Assembly (NCBI RefSeq): GCF_002101885.1
Contig: NZ_LQPS01000043.1
Span: 186,001-250,000, forward strand
DNA length: 64,000 nt
Direction: 5' to 3'
Source of the DNA: Mycolicibacter senuensis
Lineage (GTDB): Bacteria; Actinomycetota; Actinomycetes; Mycobacteriales; Mycobacteriaceae
In this document: in pieces, positions 14,848-22,798 of the stretch
How positions within the stretch are numbered: the first letter of the stretch is position 1
Layout of the letters: each line of letters opens with the position of its first letter
The notes under the pieces: model-generated
What the model was told of the DNA's origin: nothing
Databases searched by the model: none
What the model saw: the letters and a program-made list of their open reading frames with translations, nothing else
Translations under genes and position numbers: made by a program

Positions 14848-17058
14848 TCAGGGATTGCGGTGTCGTTCCATCAGGGACACCTGGTGGTCGCGCACGGTCG
14901 CTCCGTCTCGTGGTGCCGCAGTCCACTGGCCGTCGGGCCCGAGTTCCCAGCAGCGGGTGGCGGGGTCCATCGCCGAATCGAACATGTCGCTCAGTTGCGC
15001 GCTCAATCGCGGATCCTTCACCTGCACCATCACCTCGACCCGCCGGTCCAGGTTGCGGTGCATCATGTCGGCGCTGCCGATCCAGAACTCGTTGATGGCA
15101 CTGCATTCGATGACGCGCGAGTGCTCCAGGAAACGACCGAGAATCGACCGAACGACGATGTTTTCGGAGAAGCCTTCGACACCCGGCCGCAGTGCGCAGA
15201 TTCCGCGCACCACCAACTCGACCTGCACACCGGCGCGCGAGGCGCGGTAGAGCGCATCGATCACCTGCTCGTCGACCAGGGAGTTGAGCTTCAACCGGAT
15301 CCGTCCCTGCGCACTGCTGTCGCGGTGCGCGGCGACCTCGCGTTCGATGCGTTCGACGATCCCGGCCCGCACGCCGTGCGGAGCCACCAAAAGGTTGCGA
15401 TAGGTGTCCTTGCGCGAATAACCGGTCAGCGAGTTGAACAGGTCGGTGACGTCGGCGCCGATATCGGGGTCGGCGGTCAGTAACCCGATGTCCTCGTAAA
15501 GCCGCGCGGTCTTGCTGTTGTAGTTGCCGGTGCCGATATGGCAGTACCGCCGGATCGCCGACCCCTCGCGGCGCACCACCAACGAGACCTTGCAGTGCGT
15601 CTTCAGCCCGATCAGGCCGTACACCACGTGCACCCCGGCCTGTTCCAGCTTGCGGGCCCATTTGATGTTGGCCTGCTCGTCGAACCGGGCTTTGATCTCG
15701 ACCAGTGCCACGACCTGTTTTCCGGCCTCGGCGGCGTCGATCAACGCGGTGACGATCGGCGAATCACCCGAGGTGCGGTACAGCGTCTGTTTGATGGCCA
15801 GCACCCCCGGGTCGGCGGCGGCCTGTTCGACGAACCGCTGCACGCTGGTGGCGAACGAGTCGTAGGGGTGGTGCACCAAGACATCACCCTCGCGCAAGGT
15901 GGCGAAAATGCTCTTGGGGGTTTCACGTTCGGCGAATGCCGGGTGGGTCGCCGGGACGAAGGTGCGGTCCTTGAGATCCGGGCGGTCCTGCCGGTACACC
16001 TGCCACAACGACGACAGGTCCAGCAGCCCGGGCACCTCGATGACGTCGCCGGGATTCACGTCGAGCTCCCGCAGCAGCAGCTCCAACATGTTCTCGGTCA
16101 TGTCGTCGGCGACCTCGAGGCGCACCGGTGACCCGAATCGGCGTCGCGCCAACTCCCTTTCCAGCGCTTGGAGCAGGTCCTCGTCGCGATCCTCTTCGAC
16201 TTCGAAGTCAGCGTTGCGGGTGATGCGGAAGGCGTGATGCTCGACGATCTCCATACCGGTGAACAGCACCGGCAGGAACGCCGCGATCAACTCCTCCATC
16301 GGCAGGAAACGGATCTCACCGCGGTCTTCGCCGCCCTTGGCGCCGGCGTCGAGTTCGACGAACCGGTCGACGTTGTCGGGAACCTTCACCCGGGCGAAGT
16401 GGTTTCCACCGTCCTCGGGGCGCTTGACCGTCACCGCCAGGTTCAGACTGAGGCCGCTGACGAACGGGAACGGGTGCGCCGGGTCGACCGCCAACGGCGT
16501 CAGGACCGGGAACACCTGCTCTTGGAAGTACTCCGACAACTGCTCGCGTTCGCCCGGTTGCAGGTCGGCCCAGGTGACGATGTGGATGCCTTCGTCGGCG
16601 AGCGCCGGTCGCACCGACTCGCGGAACACCCGGGCGTGACGGGTGGCGATCTGCTGGGTCTGCTCGCCGATCCGGCGCAGTTGCTCGCGCGGCGTCAGAC
16701 CGTCGGCCGAACGCACCGACAGTCCCATCTCGTCGCGGCGTTTGAGCCCGGCGACCCGGACCATGTAGAACTCGTCGAGGTTGGAGGCGAAGATCGCCAG
16801 GAACTTGGCCCGCTCCAACAACGGCAGCGAGGTGTCGGCGGCCAGCGCGAGCACCCGCGCGTTGAAGTCCAGCCAGCTCAGCTCCCGGTTCAGGTAGCGG
16901 TTCGCGGGCAGTTCGTCGGCGTCTTCGGTCAGCGGGACCGCGGTGGCGGCCGGCGGGGCGCTCGGCGTGGCGTCGTTGGGGCGCCAGTCCGTTTCGTCGG
17001 CGCGCGGTTCGGTACGTTGGCCGACCTCGATTTCATCCACTCCGAGATCATTGCTCAT
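14848..17058 (-). CDS. ppk1: Polyphosphate kinase
   Basis: A 736-residue PPK1. It reversibly polymerises the gamma-phosphate of ATP into polyphosphate. The middle and C-terminal domains have the phosphohistidine regions: VVRREGSAIRRYCHIGTGNY with the catalytic His, and HPYDSFATSVQRFVEQA. The ATG at 17058 (MSNDLGVDEIEV) is chosen; the longer frame to 17115 overlaps the upstream gene further. The first bases overlap the fbiD/cofC stop by 11 bases. Polyphosphate affects the stringent response and stress survival in mycobacteria. Confidence 0.97.
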   Translation of the reverse strand: MSNDLGVDEIEVGQRTEPRADETDWRPNDATPSAPPAATAVPLTEDADELPANRYLNRELSWLDFNARVLALAADTSLPLLERAKFLAIFASNLDEFYMVRVAGLKRRDEMGLSVRSADGLTPREQLRRIGEQTQQIATRHARVFRESVRPALADEGIHIVTWADLQPGEREQLSEYFQEQVFPVLTPLAVDPAHPFPFVSGLSLNLAVTVKRPEDGGNHFARVKVPDNVDRFVELDAGAKGGEDRGEIRFLPMEELIAAFLPVLFTGMEIVEHHAFRITRNADFEVEEDRDEDLLQALERELARRRFGSPVRLEVADDMTENMLELLLRELDVNPGDVIEVPGLLDLSSLWQVYRQDRPDLKDRTFVPATHPAFAERETPKSIFATLREGDVLVHHPYDSFATSVQRFVEQAAADPGVLAIKQTLYRTSGDSPIVTALIDAAEAGKQVVALVEIKARFDEQANIKWARKLEQAGVHVVYGLIGLKTHCKVSLVVRREGSAIRRYCHIGTGNYNSKTARLYEDIGLLTADPDIGADVTDLFNSLTGYSRKDTYRNLLVAPHGVRAGIVERIEREVAAHRDSSAQGRIRLKLNSLVDEQVIDALYRASRAGVQVELVVRGICALRPGVEGFSENIVVRSILGRFLEHSRVIECSAINEFWIGSADMMHRNLDRRVEVMVQVKDPRLSAQLSDMFDSAMDPATRCWELGPDGQWTAAPRDGATVRDHQVSLMERHRNP

Positions 17059-17734
17059 CGCGGGTGGCACTGCCACCGGTCTTGGCTTGTGCGAGCGCGC
17101 GCGCCGTGGCCGCACCGACCCCGAGGCGGCGCGCCACCGCCAGGTCCTCGGGCGTGTCGATGTCGCAGCGCAGGCCAGGCCAGACCCCGGTCAGCTCCAA
17201 GGCGCCGGATTGCCGGTGCCGCGTTGAGGAATCCCGGCCGAACCGCGGATTCAGCGCGGTGCCGAACGCCAACAGCGCAGCGGTGCCCATTCCGTGCCGG
17301 TCGGCCACGAAGCTGCGCGGGTGGGCGCGGGCCGCGGCGATCGCCTCGTCGAGCTCGTAGGACTGCAATGCCGGCAGATCGCCTTGCAGTGCAACGATAT
17401 TGCGCACCGATTCGGCCACCGTGCGTTCCGCGGCGGCCAGCGCGTTGTTCAGCGGGTCCCGGTGCCCGTCCGGGGTCGGGTCCGCCAGCACCGCTGCCCC
17501 CAGCTCGGCCGCGGCCGCCGCGGCGGCCGCGTCGGGGGTGACCACGGTGATGTGCTGCAGGCCCTGCACCGCCGACGCCGCGGTGATGGTGTCGACCAGC
17601 ATCGCCAGCACCACGGCCTCTCGCAGCGGCGCCGGAAATGCCGGCGCCAGCCTGGTCTTGGCCACGCTGAGCCGCTTGACGGCGATGATCAGGCCGATCC
17701 CGGGGTCCTCGGCCATGGCGTTCACAACCGACAT
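17048..17734 (-). CDS. fbiD: Phosphoenolpyruvate/2-phospholactate guanylyltransferase for F420 synthesis
   Basis: A 228-residue nucleotidyltransferase (FbiD, formerly CofC; Rv2983 in M. tuberculosis). It joins GTP with phosphoenolpyruvate, giving the precursor that FbiA attaches to Fo in coenzyme F420 synthesis. Visible: IAVKRLSVAKTRLAP at the nucleotide-binding N-terminus, LQGDLPAL, and CDIDTPEDL near the end. The ATG at 17734 is chosen over the longer frame to 17815. It overlaps ppk1 by 11 bases, and both genes run away from gpsA. Confidence 0.9.
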   Translation of the reverse strand: MSVVNAMAEDPGIGLIIAVKRLSVAKTRLAPAFPAPLREAVVLAMLVDTITAASAVQGLQHITVVTPDAAAAAAAAELGAAVLADPTPDGHRDPLNNALAAAERTVAESVRNIVALQGDLPALQSYELDEAIAAARAHPRSFVADRHGMGTAALLAFGTALNPRFGRDSSTRHRQSGALELTGVWPGLRCDIDTPEDLAVARRLGVGAATARALAQAKTGGSATRDEQ

Positions 17735-17820
17735 CCTGCCAGCGCCGGGTTCTCGGCGATCGACGCATCGTCCCCGCGCGGGCAGTCGGCGGTGGCCCGC
17801 TCGGTCCGGCTCCACCCCGC

Positions 17821-17826
17821 TAGGGT
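17821..17826 (+). promoter_or_regulatory. Candidate -10 hexamer for gpsA
   Basis: TAGGGT, with a predicted start near 17834. A perfect 10-base palindrome CCCTATAGGG (17832-17841) covers this start point and is followed at once by the GGGAGG ribosome site. Confidence 0.4.
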
Positions 17827-17853
17827 GATCCCCCTATAGGGAGGTGGTGTGCG

Positions 17854-18888
17854 TTGGGCACCGAGGGCGCTGAGGACACTGTCGCAGTGATGGGAGCCGG
17901 GGCGTGGGGCACGGCGCTGGCCAAGGTGCTTGCCGACGCGGGCAGCCAGGTCAGGCTGTGGGCGCGCCGGTCCGACATCGCCGCCCAGATCAACGAGACC
18001 CGCCGCAACCCCGACTATCTGCCGGGCTTCACCGTGCCGGAGGCGGTCCGCGCCACCACCGACGCAGCGGAGGCGCTGGACGGCCTGACCACGGTGGTGC
18101 TCGCCGTGCCGGCGCAGACCATGCGGGCCAACCTCGAGGCGTGGGTGCCGCAGCTGACCGACGGCGCGACCCTGGTCAGCGTCGCCAAGGGCATCGAACT
18201 GGGCACCCTGATGCGGATGAGCCAGGTGGTCGCCTCGGTGACCGGAGTGGACCCCGGCCAGGTCGCAGTGGTGTCCGGCCCCAACCTGGCCGCCGAGATC
18301 GCCGCCGAGCAGCCGGCCGCGACGGTGGTCGCCTGCACCGACTCCGGCCGCGCCGTGGCGCTGCAGCGAATGCTCAACACCGGCTACTTCCGTCCCTACA
18401 CCAACGCCGATGTGATCGGCACCGAGATCGGCGGCGCCTGCAAGAACGTCATCGCCCTGGCCTGCGGGATGGCGGCCGGGGTGGGGCTGGGCGAGAACAC
18501 GGCGGCGGCGATCATCACCCGCGGGCTGGCCGAGATCATCCGCCTGGGTGTGGCGCTGGGCGCCAAAGGCGCCACGCTGGCCGGTCTGGCCGGGGTGGGC
18601 GATCTGGTGGCCACCTGCACGTCGCCTCGGTCACGCAACCGGTCGTTCGGCGAACGGCTCGGCCAGGGCGAGGCCATGCCGCCGTTGCCGGGGTCAACGG
18701 GCCTGGCGAGCACCACCGACGGCCACGTCGTCGAAGGCGTGACGTCGTGCCAGTCGGTGCTGGCGCTGGCGTCGAGCTACGACGTGGAGATGCCGCTGAC
18801 CGAGGCCGTTCACCGGGTCTGCCACACCGGCCTGTCGGTCAATGAGGCGGTGGCGCTGCTGCTGGGACGTCGCACGAAACCGGAGTGA
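17854..18888 (+). CDS. gpsA: NAD(P)-dependent glycerol-3-phosphate dehydrogenase
   Basis: A 344-residue enzyme that reduces dihydroxyacetone phosphate to sn-glycerol-3-phosphate for phospholipid synthesis. The N-terminal Rossmann motif is VAVMGAGAWGTALA and the catalytic Lys lies in EIGGACKNVIALA. It corresponds to M. tuberculosis gpdA2 (Rv2982c). The only start in frame before the Rossmann motif is TTG, behind GGGAGG, which is unusual but credible. Compared with the M. tuberculosis sequence as I remember it, the loop before HVVEGVTSC is about eight residues longer (around 270-285). ddlA follows after 27 bases. Confidence 0.93.
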   Translation: MGTEGAEDTVAVMGAGAWGTALAKVLADAGSQVRLWARRSDIAAQINETRRNPDYLPGFTVPEAVRATTDAAEALDGLTTVVLAVPAQTMRANLEAWVPQLTDGATLVSVAKGIELGTLMRMSQVVASVTGVDPGQVAVVSGPNLAAEIAAEQPAATVVACTDSGRAVALQRMLNTGYFRPYTNADVIGTEIGGACKNVIALACGMAAGVGLGENTAAAIITRGLAEIIRLGVALGAKGATLAGLAGVGDLVATCTSPRSRNRSFGERLGQGEAMPPLPGSTGLASTTDGHVVEGVTSCQSVLALASSYDVEMPLTEAVHRVCHTGLSVNEAVALLLGRRTKPE

Positions 18889-18902
18889 GTTCGGCGTTGC
18901 CG

Positions 18903-18908
18903 TACCCT
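18903..18908 (+). promoter_or_regulatory. Candidate -10 hexamer for ddlA
   Basis: TACCCT, 7 bases before the GTG at 18916. It suggests that ddlA has its own leaderless promoter in addition to read-through from gpsA. Confidence 0.4.
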
Positions 18909-18915
18909 CTGGCGT

Positions 18916-20028
18916 GTGAATTCCCACGCACGCACCCGGGTGGCCGTCGTGTTCGGCGGGCGCAGCAGCGAGCACGCGATCTCCTGCGTGTCCGCGGGCA
19001 GCATCCTGCGCAACCTGGATCCGCAGCGTTTCGAGGTCATCGCGGTGGGGATCACGCCGGAGGGAGTGTGGGTGCTCACCAGCGGCGACCCGGACGCCTG
19101 GGCGATCAGCGGCCGACAGCTGCCCGCGGTGAGCAAGGCATCCGGCGCCGAACTGACGTTGCCGGCTGACCCGCAGCGAAGCGGCCAGCTGGTCGCGTTG
19201 TCCGGCGGGGCGCCCACGGAGCTGCTGGCGTCGGTCGACGTGGTGTTCCCGGTGCTGCACGGCCCATACGGCGAGGACGGCACCGTGCAGGGGCTGCTGG
19301 AGCTGGCCGGGGTGCCCTATGTCGGTGCCGGGGTGCTGGCCAGCGCCGCCGGGATGGACAAGGAGTTCACCAAGAAGCTGCTGGCCGCCGAGGGGCTGCC
19401 GATCGGCCCGTACGCGGTGTTGCGGGCCGACCAGGCGACGCTGTCGATCGAGGACCGGGAGCGCCTGGGGCTGCCGTTGTTCGTCAAGCCCGCGCGCGGC
19501 GGATCGTCGATCGGGGTCAGCCGGGTGGCGTCGCACGACGAGCTTCCCGCCGCCATCGCCGAAGCCCGCCGGCACGACCCCAAGGTGATCGTCGAGGCGG
19601 CCATCGTCGGCCGCGAACTCGAGTGCGGTGTGCTCGAATTCCCCGACGGCACGGTGGCGGCCAGCACGGTGGGCGAGATCCGGGTGGCCGGGGTGCGCGA
19701 TCGTGACGATTCCTTCTATGACTTCGCCACCAAATACCTCGATGACGCCGCCGAACTCGACGTGCCCGCCAAGATCGACGACGACGTCGCGGACACGGTG
19801 CGGCAGTTGGCGATTCGTGCCTTCGCTGCGCTGGATTGCCAGGGATTGGCGCGGGTGGACTTCTTTCACACCGACGCCGGTCCGGTGGTCAACGAGATCA
19901 ACACCATGCCCGGGTTCACCACGATCTCGATGTACCCGCGGATGTGGGCGGCCAGCGGTGTGGATTACCCGACGCTGCTGGCGACGATGGTCGACACCGC
20001 GCTGGCCCGCGGGGTGGGGCTGCGCTAG
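18916..20028 (+). CDS. ddlA: D-alanine-D-alanine ligase
   Basis: A 370-residue ATP-grasp enzyme that makes the D-Ala-D-Ala dipeptide for peptidoglycan; it is a target of cycloserine in mycobacteria. Family motifs: VVFGGRSSEHAISC, FPVLHGPYGEDGTVQG, KPARGGSSIGVSRV and NEINTMPGFT with the Mg ligands. The GTG start (MNSHARTRVAVVFGG) follows gpsA by 27 bases. It converges on the DUF3515 gene. Confidence 0.97.
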   Translation: MNSHARTRVAVVFGGRSSEHAISCVSAGSILRNLDPQRFEVIAVGITPEGVWVLTSGDPDAWAISGRQLPAVSKASGAELTLPADPQRSGQLVALSGGAPTELLASVDVVFPVLHGPYGEDGTVQGLLELAGVPYVGAGVLASAAGMDKEFTKKLLAAEGLPIGPYAVLRADQATLSIEDRERLGLPLFVKPARGGSSIGVSRVASHDELPAAIAEARRHDPKVIVEAAIVGRELECGVLEFPDGTVAASTVGEIRVAGVRDRDDSFYDFATKYLDDAAELDVPAKIDDDVADTVRQLAIRAFAALDCQGLARVDFFHTDAGPVVNEINTMPGFTTISMYPRMWAASGVDYPTLLATMVDTALARGVGLR

Positions 20029-20038
20029 CACCTCTTCC

Positions 20039-20082
20039 CGCGAGTTGGGGGCACCTCGCGCTTGCGGGGGAGCGTGTCCCCG
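20039..20082. terminator. Hairpins between convergent ddlA and DUF3515 gene
   Basis: Two consecutive inverted repeats: CGCGAG (20039-20044) with CTCGCG (20055-20060), and CGGGG (20065-20069) with CCCCG (20078-20082). They lie in the 94-base gap between two stop codons and could end both transcripts. No T-tract is present. Confidence 0.45.
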
Positions 20083-20122
20083 CTCGACACGCCGCGTGCT
20101 CAAACGTTTTTGCGCACGTTGG

Positions 20123-20692
20123 CTAGCCGGGCGGACCCGGCCTGATCGGCACGGCGTCCACCCTGTCGGCGATCAGATCGGACAACTCCTGGATCGGCGT
20201 AGGCCCCGAGCCCCGGGGCAGCGTCAGCGCCAGATAGACCGGCCTATCCACGGCATACCAGGTGGCGCGCTCGCCTTCGCGGACCTCGAACCACTGCACC
20301 TGATCGACCACCTGGATCGGCGAACCCACCACGAAGTCGGCCGGTCGGTCCAGCCCGCATCGCAGCACCACCGACCCGTCGGCGCCGGCCGTCCACGCCG
20401 CCACGCCCTCCGGGGCCGGGTCCGCGATCTCGGCCCGGTGATAATCACCCAGCTGCTGGGGCAGCCCGTCGAGAACGGCACGGCAGGCCGCGCCGCCGGC
20501 ATGCGGGGCCGGCACCGTGGCGATGCGCAGCGGCGCCTCCGGTTGGCTTTCCGGCCGGTGCGCGGCCGCGACCGCCAACGCGGCCACCACCGCGGCGACG
20601 GCGACCACCAACGCAGCGATCAGCGCAACACGCGGCGGCCCGTCGGCGTCGTCTCGGGGATCGATCAAGCCCGCCCACCTATCTGTTCGCAC
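20123..20692 (-). CDS. DUF3515 membrane-anchored protein (Rv2980-like)
   Basis: A 189-residue protein with a short cytoplasmic N-terminus, one hydrophobic segment at about 22-46, and an extracytoplasmic domain with Cys residues (ACRAVLDGLP, VVLRCGLDRP) that could form a disulfide. I recognise it as DUF3515, found across actinobacteria beside thiL and ddlA. Function unknown. The GTG start lies 15 bases from the divergent thiL start. Confidence 0.85.
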   Translation of the reverse strand: MRTDRWAGLIDPRDDADGPPRVALIAALVVAVAAVVAALAVAAAHRPESQPEAPLRIATVPAPHAGGAACRAVLDGLPQQLGDYHRAEIADPAPEGVAAWTAGADGSVVLRCGLDRPADFVVGSPIQVVDQVQWFEVREGERATWYAVDRPVYLALTLPRGSGPTPIQELSDLIADRVDAVPIRPGPPG

Positions 20693-20693
20693 T

Positions 20694-20699
20694 TACACT
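20694..20699 (+). promoter_or_regulatory. Candidate -10 hexamer for thiL
   Basis: TACACT, 8 bases before the GTG at 20708 and only 2 bases before the GTG at 20702. The spacing favours 20708 as the start of a leaderless thiL. Confidence 0.45.
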
Positions 20700-20707
20700 C
20701 GGTGGCT

Positions 20708-21688
20708 GTGCGCGGTAACGAGCCCACGCTGGGTCAGCTTGGAGAGTTTCCCATGATCGACCGGCTGGTGGCCGGTCGGCGTCAGCCCGGCAGCACCGAA
20801 TTGGGGCCCGGCGACGACGCGGCGGTGGTGCGCTGCCCCGACGGTCGCACCGTGATCTCCACCGACATGCTGGTGCAAGGCCGGCATTTCCGGCTCGATT
20901 GGTCCAGCCCGCACGACGTCGGCCGCAAAGCGATCGCACAGAACGCCGCCGACATCGAGGCGATGGGCGCGCGGCCCACCGCGTTCGTCGTCGGCTTCGG
21001 CGCCCCGGCGGATACCGCGGCCGCCGATGCCGCGGCGCTGGCCGACGGGATGTGGGAGGAAGCCGGGCGATTGGGTGCCGGCGTGGTCGGCGGTGATCTG
21101 GTGCAGGCCGACTCCTGGGTGGTCGCGGTGACGGTGCTCGGTGAGCTGGCCGGCCGGGCACCGGTGCTGCGCTCCGGGGCGCGACCGGGCGCGGTGGTGG
21201 CGGTGGCCGGCGGGCTGGGCCGCTCAGCGGCCGGTTATCGACTCTGGGAGCGCGGGGTGGCCGGCTCGGAGAACTTCGATGAGCTGCGTCGCCGTCACCT
21301 CGTCCCGGAGCCGCCCTATGGGCAGGGGGCGGCGGCCGCGGACGCCGGGGCGCAGGCGATGACCGACGTCTCCGACGGCCTGGTCGCCGATCTGGGACAC
21401 CTGGCGTCCGCGTCGCAGGTGACGATCGAGGTGTCCACCGCCGCGCTGACGGCCGATCAACAGGCGCTGGGCGCGGCCGCCGCAGCCGTCGGCGCGGACG
21501 CCTGGACATGGGTGCTGGGCGGGGGAGAGGACCATGCGCTGGTCGCCACATTTCCCGGCGCGGTTCCGGCCGGCTGGCGGGCGATCGGGCGGGTCGCCGA
21601 CGGGCCGGCCCGGGTGCTGGTCGACGGGGCGCCATGGGATGGGGATGCGGGCTGGCAGTCCTACGGTTCGCCGGGCCCGTTACGTTGA
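20708..21688 (+). CDS. thiL: Thiamine-monophosphate kinase
   Basis: A 326-residue AIR-synthase-like ATP-binding protein that phosphorylates thiamine monophosphate to the active diphosphate cofactor. Motifs: GPGDDAAVV and STDMLVQGRHF (metal sites), AQNAADIEAMGA, TDVSDGLVADLGH and GGGEDHALVA. The longer open frame from 19628 runs through ddlA out of frame. GTG at 20708 is chosen from promoter spacing, with GTG at 20702 as the alternative. Followed after 6 bases by ung. Confidence 0.96.
   Translation: MRGNEPTLGQLGEFPMIDRLVAGRRQPGSTELGPGDDAAVVRCPDGRTVISTDMLVQGRHFRLDWSSPHDVGRKAIAQNAADIEAMGARPTAFVVGFGAPADTAAADAAALADGMWEEAGRLGAGVVGGDLVQADSWVVAVTVLGELAGRAPVLRSGARPGAVVAVAGGLGRSAAGYRLWERGVAGSENFDELRRRHLVPEPPYGQGAAAADAGAQAMTDVSDGLVADLGHLASASQVTIEVSTAALTADQQALGAAAAAVGADAWTWVLGGGEDHALVATFPGAVPAGWRAIGRVADGPARVLVDGAPWDGDAGWQSYGSPGPLR
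21681..21686 (+). promoter_or_regulatory. Candidate -10 hexamer for ung
   Basis: TACGTT overlaps the end of thiL, 8 bases before the ung ATG; leaderless spacing. Confidence 0.35.
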
Positions 21689-21694
21689 GACACC

Positions 21695-22375
21695 ATGACC
21701 GCGCGCCCACTTGCTGAACTCGTCGAGACCGGTTGGGCCGCCGCGCTGGCGCCGGTGACCGAGCACGTCGCCGCCATGGGGCAGTTCCTGCGGGAGGAGA
21801 CGGCAGCCGGGCAGCACTACCTGCCTGCCGGGCAGAACATCTTGCGGGCGTTCACGTTTCCGTTCGATGCCGTGCGGGTGCTGATCGTCGGGCAGGATCC
21901 GTATCCGACTCCCGGGCACGCGGTGGGCCTCAGCTTCTCGGTCGCCCCGGACGTGCGGCCGCTGCCGCGCAGCCTGGAGAACATCTTCACCGAATACACC
22001 GCCGACCTCGGTTATCCCCGCCCGGCCAACGGTGACCTGTCGGTATGGGCGCAACGCGGGGTGCTGCTGCTCAACAGGGTGCTCACGGTGCGGTCGGGCA
22101 CCCCCGCCTCCCACCGGGGCAAGGGCTGGGAGGCGGTCACCGAGTGCGCGATCCGCGCGCTGGTGGCCCGCAGTCAGCCGATGGTGGCGATCCTGTGGGG
22201 TCGCGATGCGGGAACGCTGAAGCCGATGCTGGCCGACAACTGCGTCGCGATCGAGTCACCGCACCCGTCGCCGTTGTCGGCGTCACGGGGATTCTTCGGA
22301 TCCCGGCCGTTCAGCCGCGCCAACGAACTGCTGGGACAGCTGGGAGCCGAGCCGATCGACTGGCGCCTGGAATAG
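21695..22375 (+). CDS. ung: Uracil-DNA glycosylase
   Basis: A 226-residue family 1 uracil-DNA glycosylase that removes uracil from DNA to begin base-excision repair. The catalytic water-activating Asp68 lies in VGQDPYPTPGHA, and the second active-site loop HPSPLSASRGF is intact. It follows thiL by 6 bases and converges on rpmB. Confidence 0.98.
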   Translation: MTARPLAELVETGWAAALAPVTEHVAAMGQFLREETAAGQHYLPAGQNILRAFTFPFDAVRVLIVGQDPYPTPGHAVGLSFSVAPDVRPLPRSLENIFTEYTADLGYPRPANGDLSVWAQRGVLLLNRVLTVRSGTPASHRGKGWEAVTECAIRALVARSQPMVAILWGRDAGTLKPMLADNCVAIESPHPSPLSASRGFFGSRPFSRANELLGQLGAEPIDWRLE

Positions 22376-22408
22376 CGGCGCTCGCGCAGGAAGGGGCAGG
22401 GGGCGGAC

Positions 22409-22600
22409 TCAGCCGCGCAGGACCTTGCCGGCCTTGATGCAGGAGGTGCAGGCGTTCAGGCGCTGCTTGTTGCCGCCGGGGCGGGCAGCGTGCACGACCT
22501 GGATGTTCGGGTCCCATCGACGGCTGGTCCGACGATGCGAGTGGGACACCGACTTGCCGAAGCCCGGTCCCTTTCCGCAGATATCGCACACCGCAGCCAT
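22409..22600 (-). CDS. rpmB: 50S ribosomal protein L28, zinc-binding type
   Basis: A 63-residue L28. Cys5, Cys8, Cys51 and Cys54 form the two CxxC pairs that mark the zinc-containing form, as opposed to the zinc-free paralogue that mycobacteria switch to when zinc is scarce. The ATG at 22600 is chosen over one at 22609 because L28 begins MAAVCDICGKGP. Divergent from the DAK-domain gene. Confidence 0.97.
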   Translation of the reverse strand: MAAVCDICGKGPGFGKSVSHSHRRTSRRWDPNIQVVHAARPGGNKQRLNACTSCIKAGKVLRG

Positions 22601-22754
22601 ATGTGACACTCCTCAAAACGTCTGCTTGAGGGCCAACAACCTCAGAGCGGGTGGCCCGACAACCTGATCAGGATACCCGCCGGGCCGGGCAACCACCAAA
22701 ACGCCCCGGCACGGCTCGCGACGCGGCGTGAGCTGTGGTGTCGCCCGCAATGAT

Positions 22755-22760
22755 TAGGCT
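22755..22760 (+). promoter_or_regulatory. Candidate -10 hexamer for the DAK-domain gene and recG
   Basis: TAGGCT, the same hexamer as at 6932. Transcription would start near 22768 and leave a leader of about 30 bases with an AGGAAGG ribosome site. Confidence 0.35.
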
Positions 22761-22798
22761 TGCAGCCACCGGTGGTGGCGGCAGGAAGGTGCGTGGCG

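Noticed and set aside
18694..20103. 469-codon minus-strand frame opposite ddlA
   Set aside because: Shadow of ddlA; low-complexity His/Arg/Gln composition.
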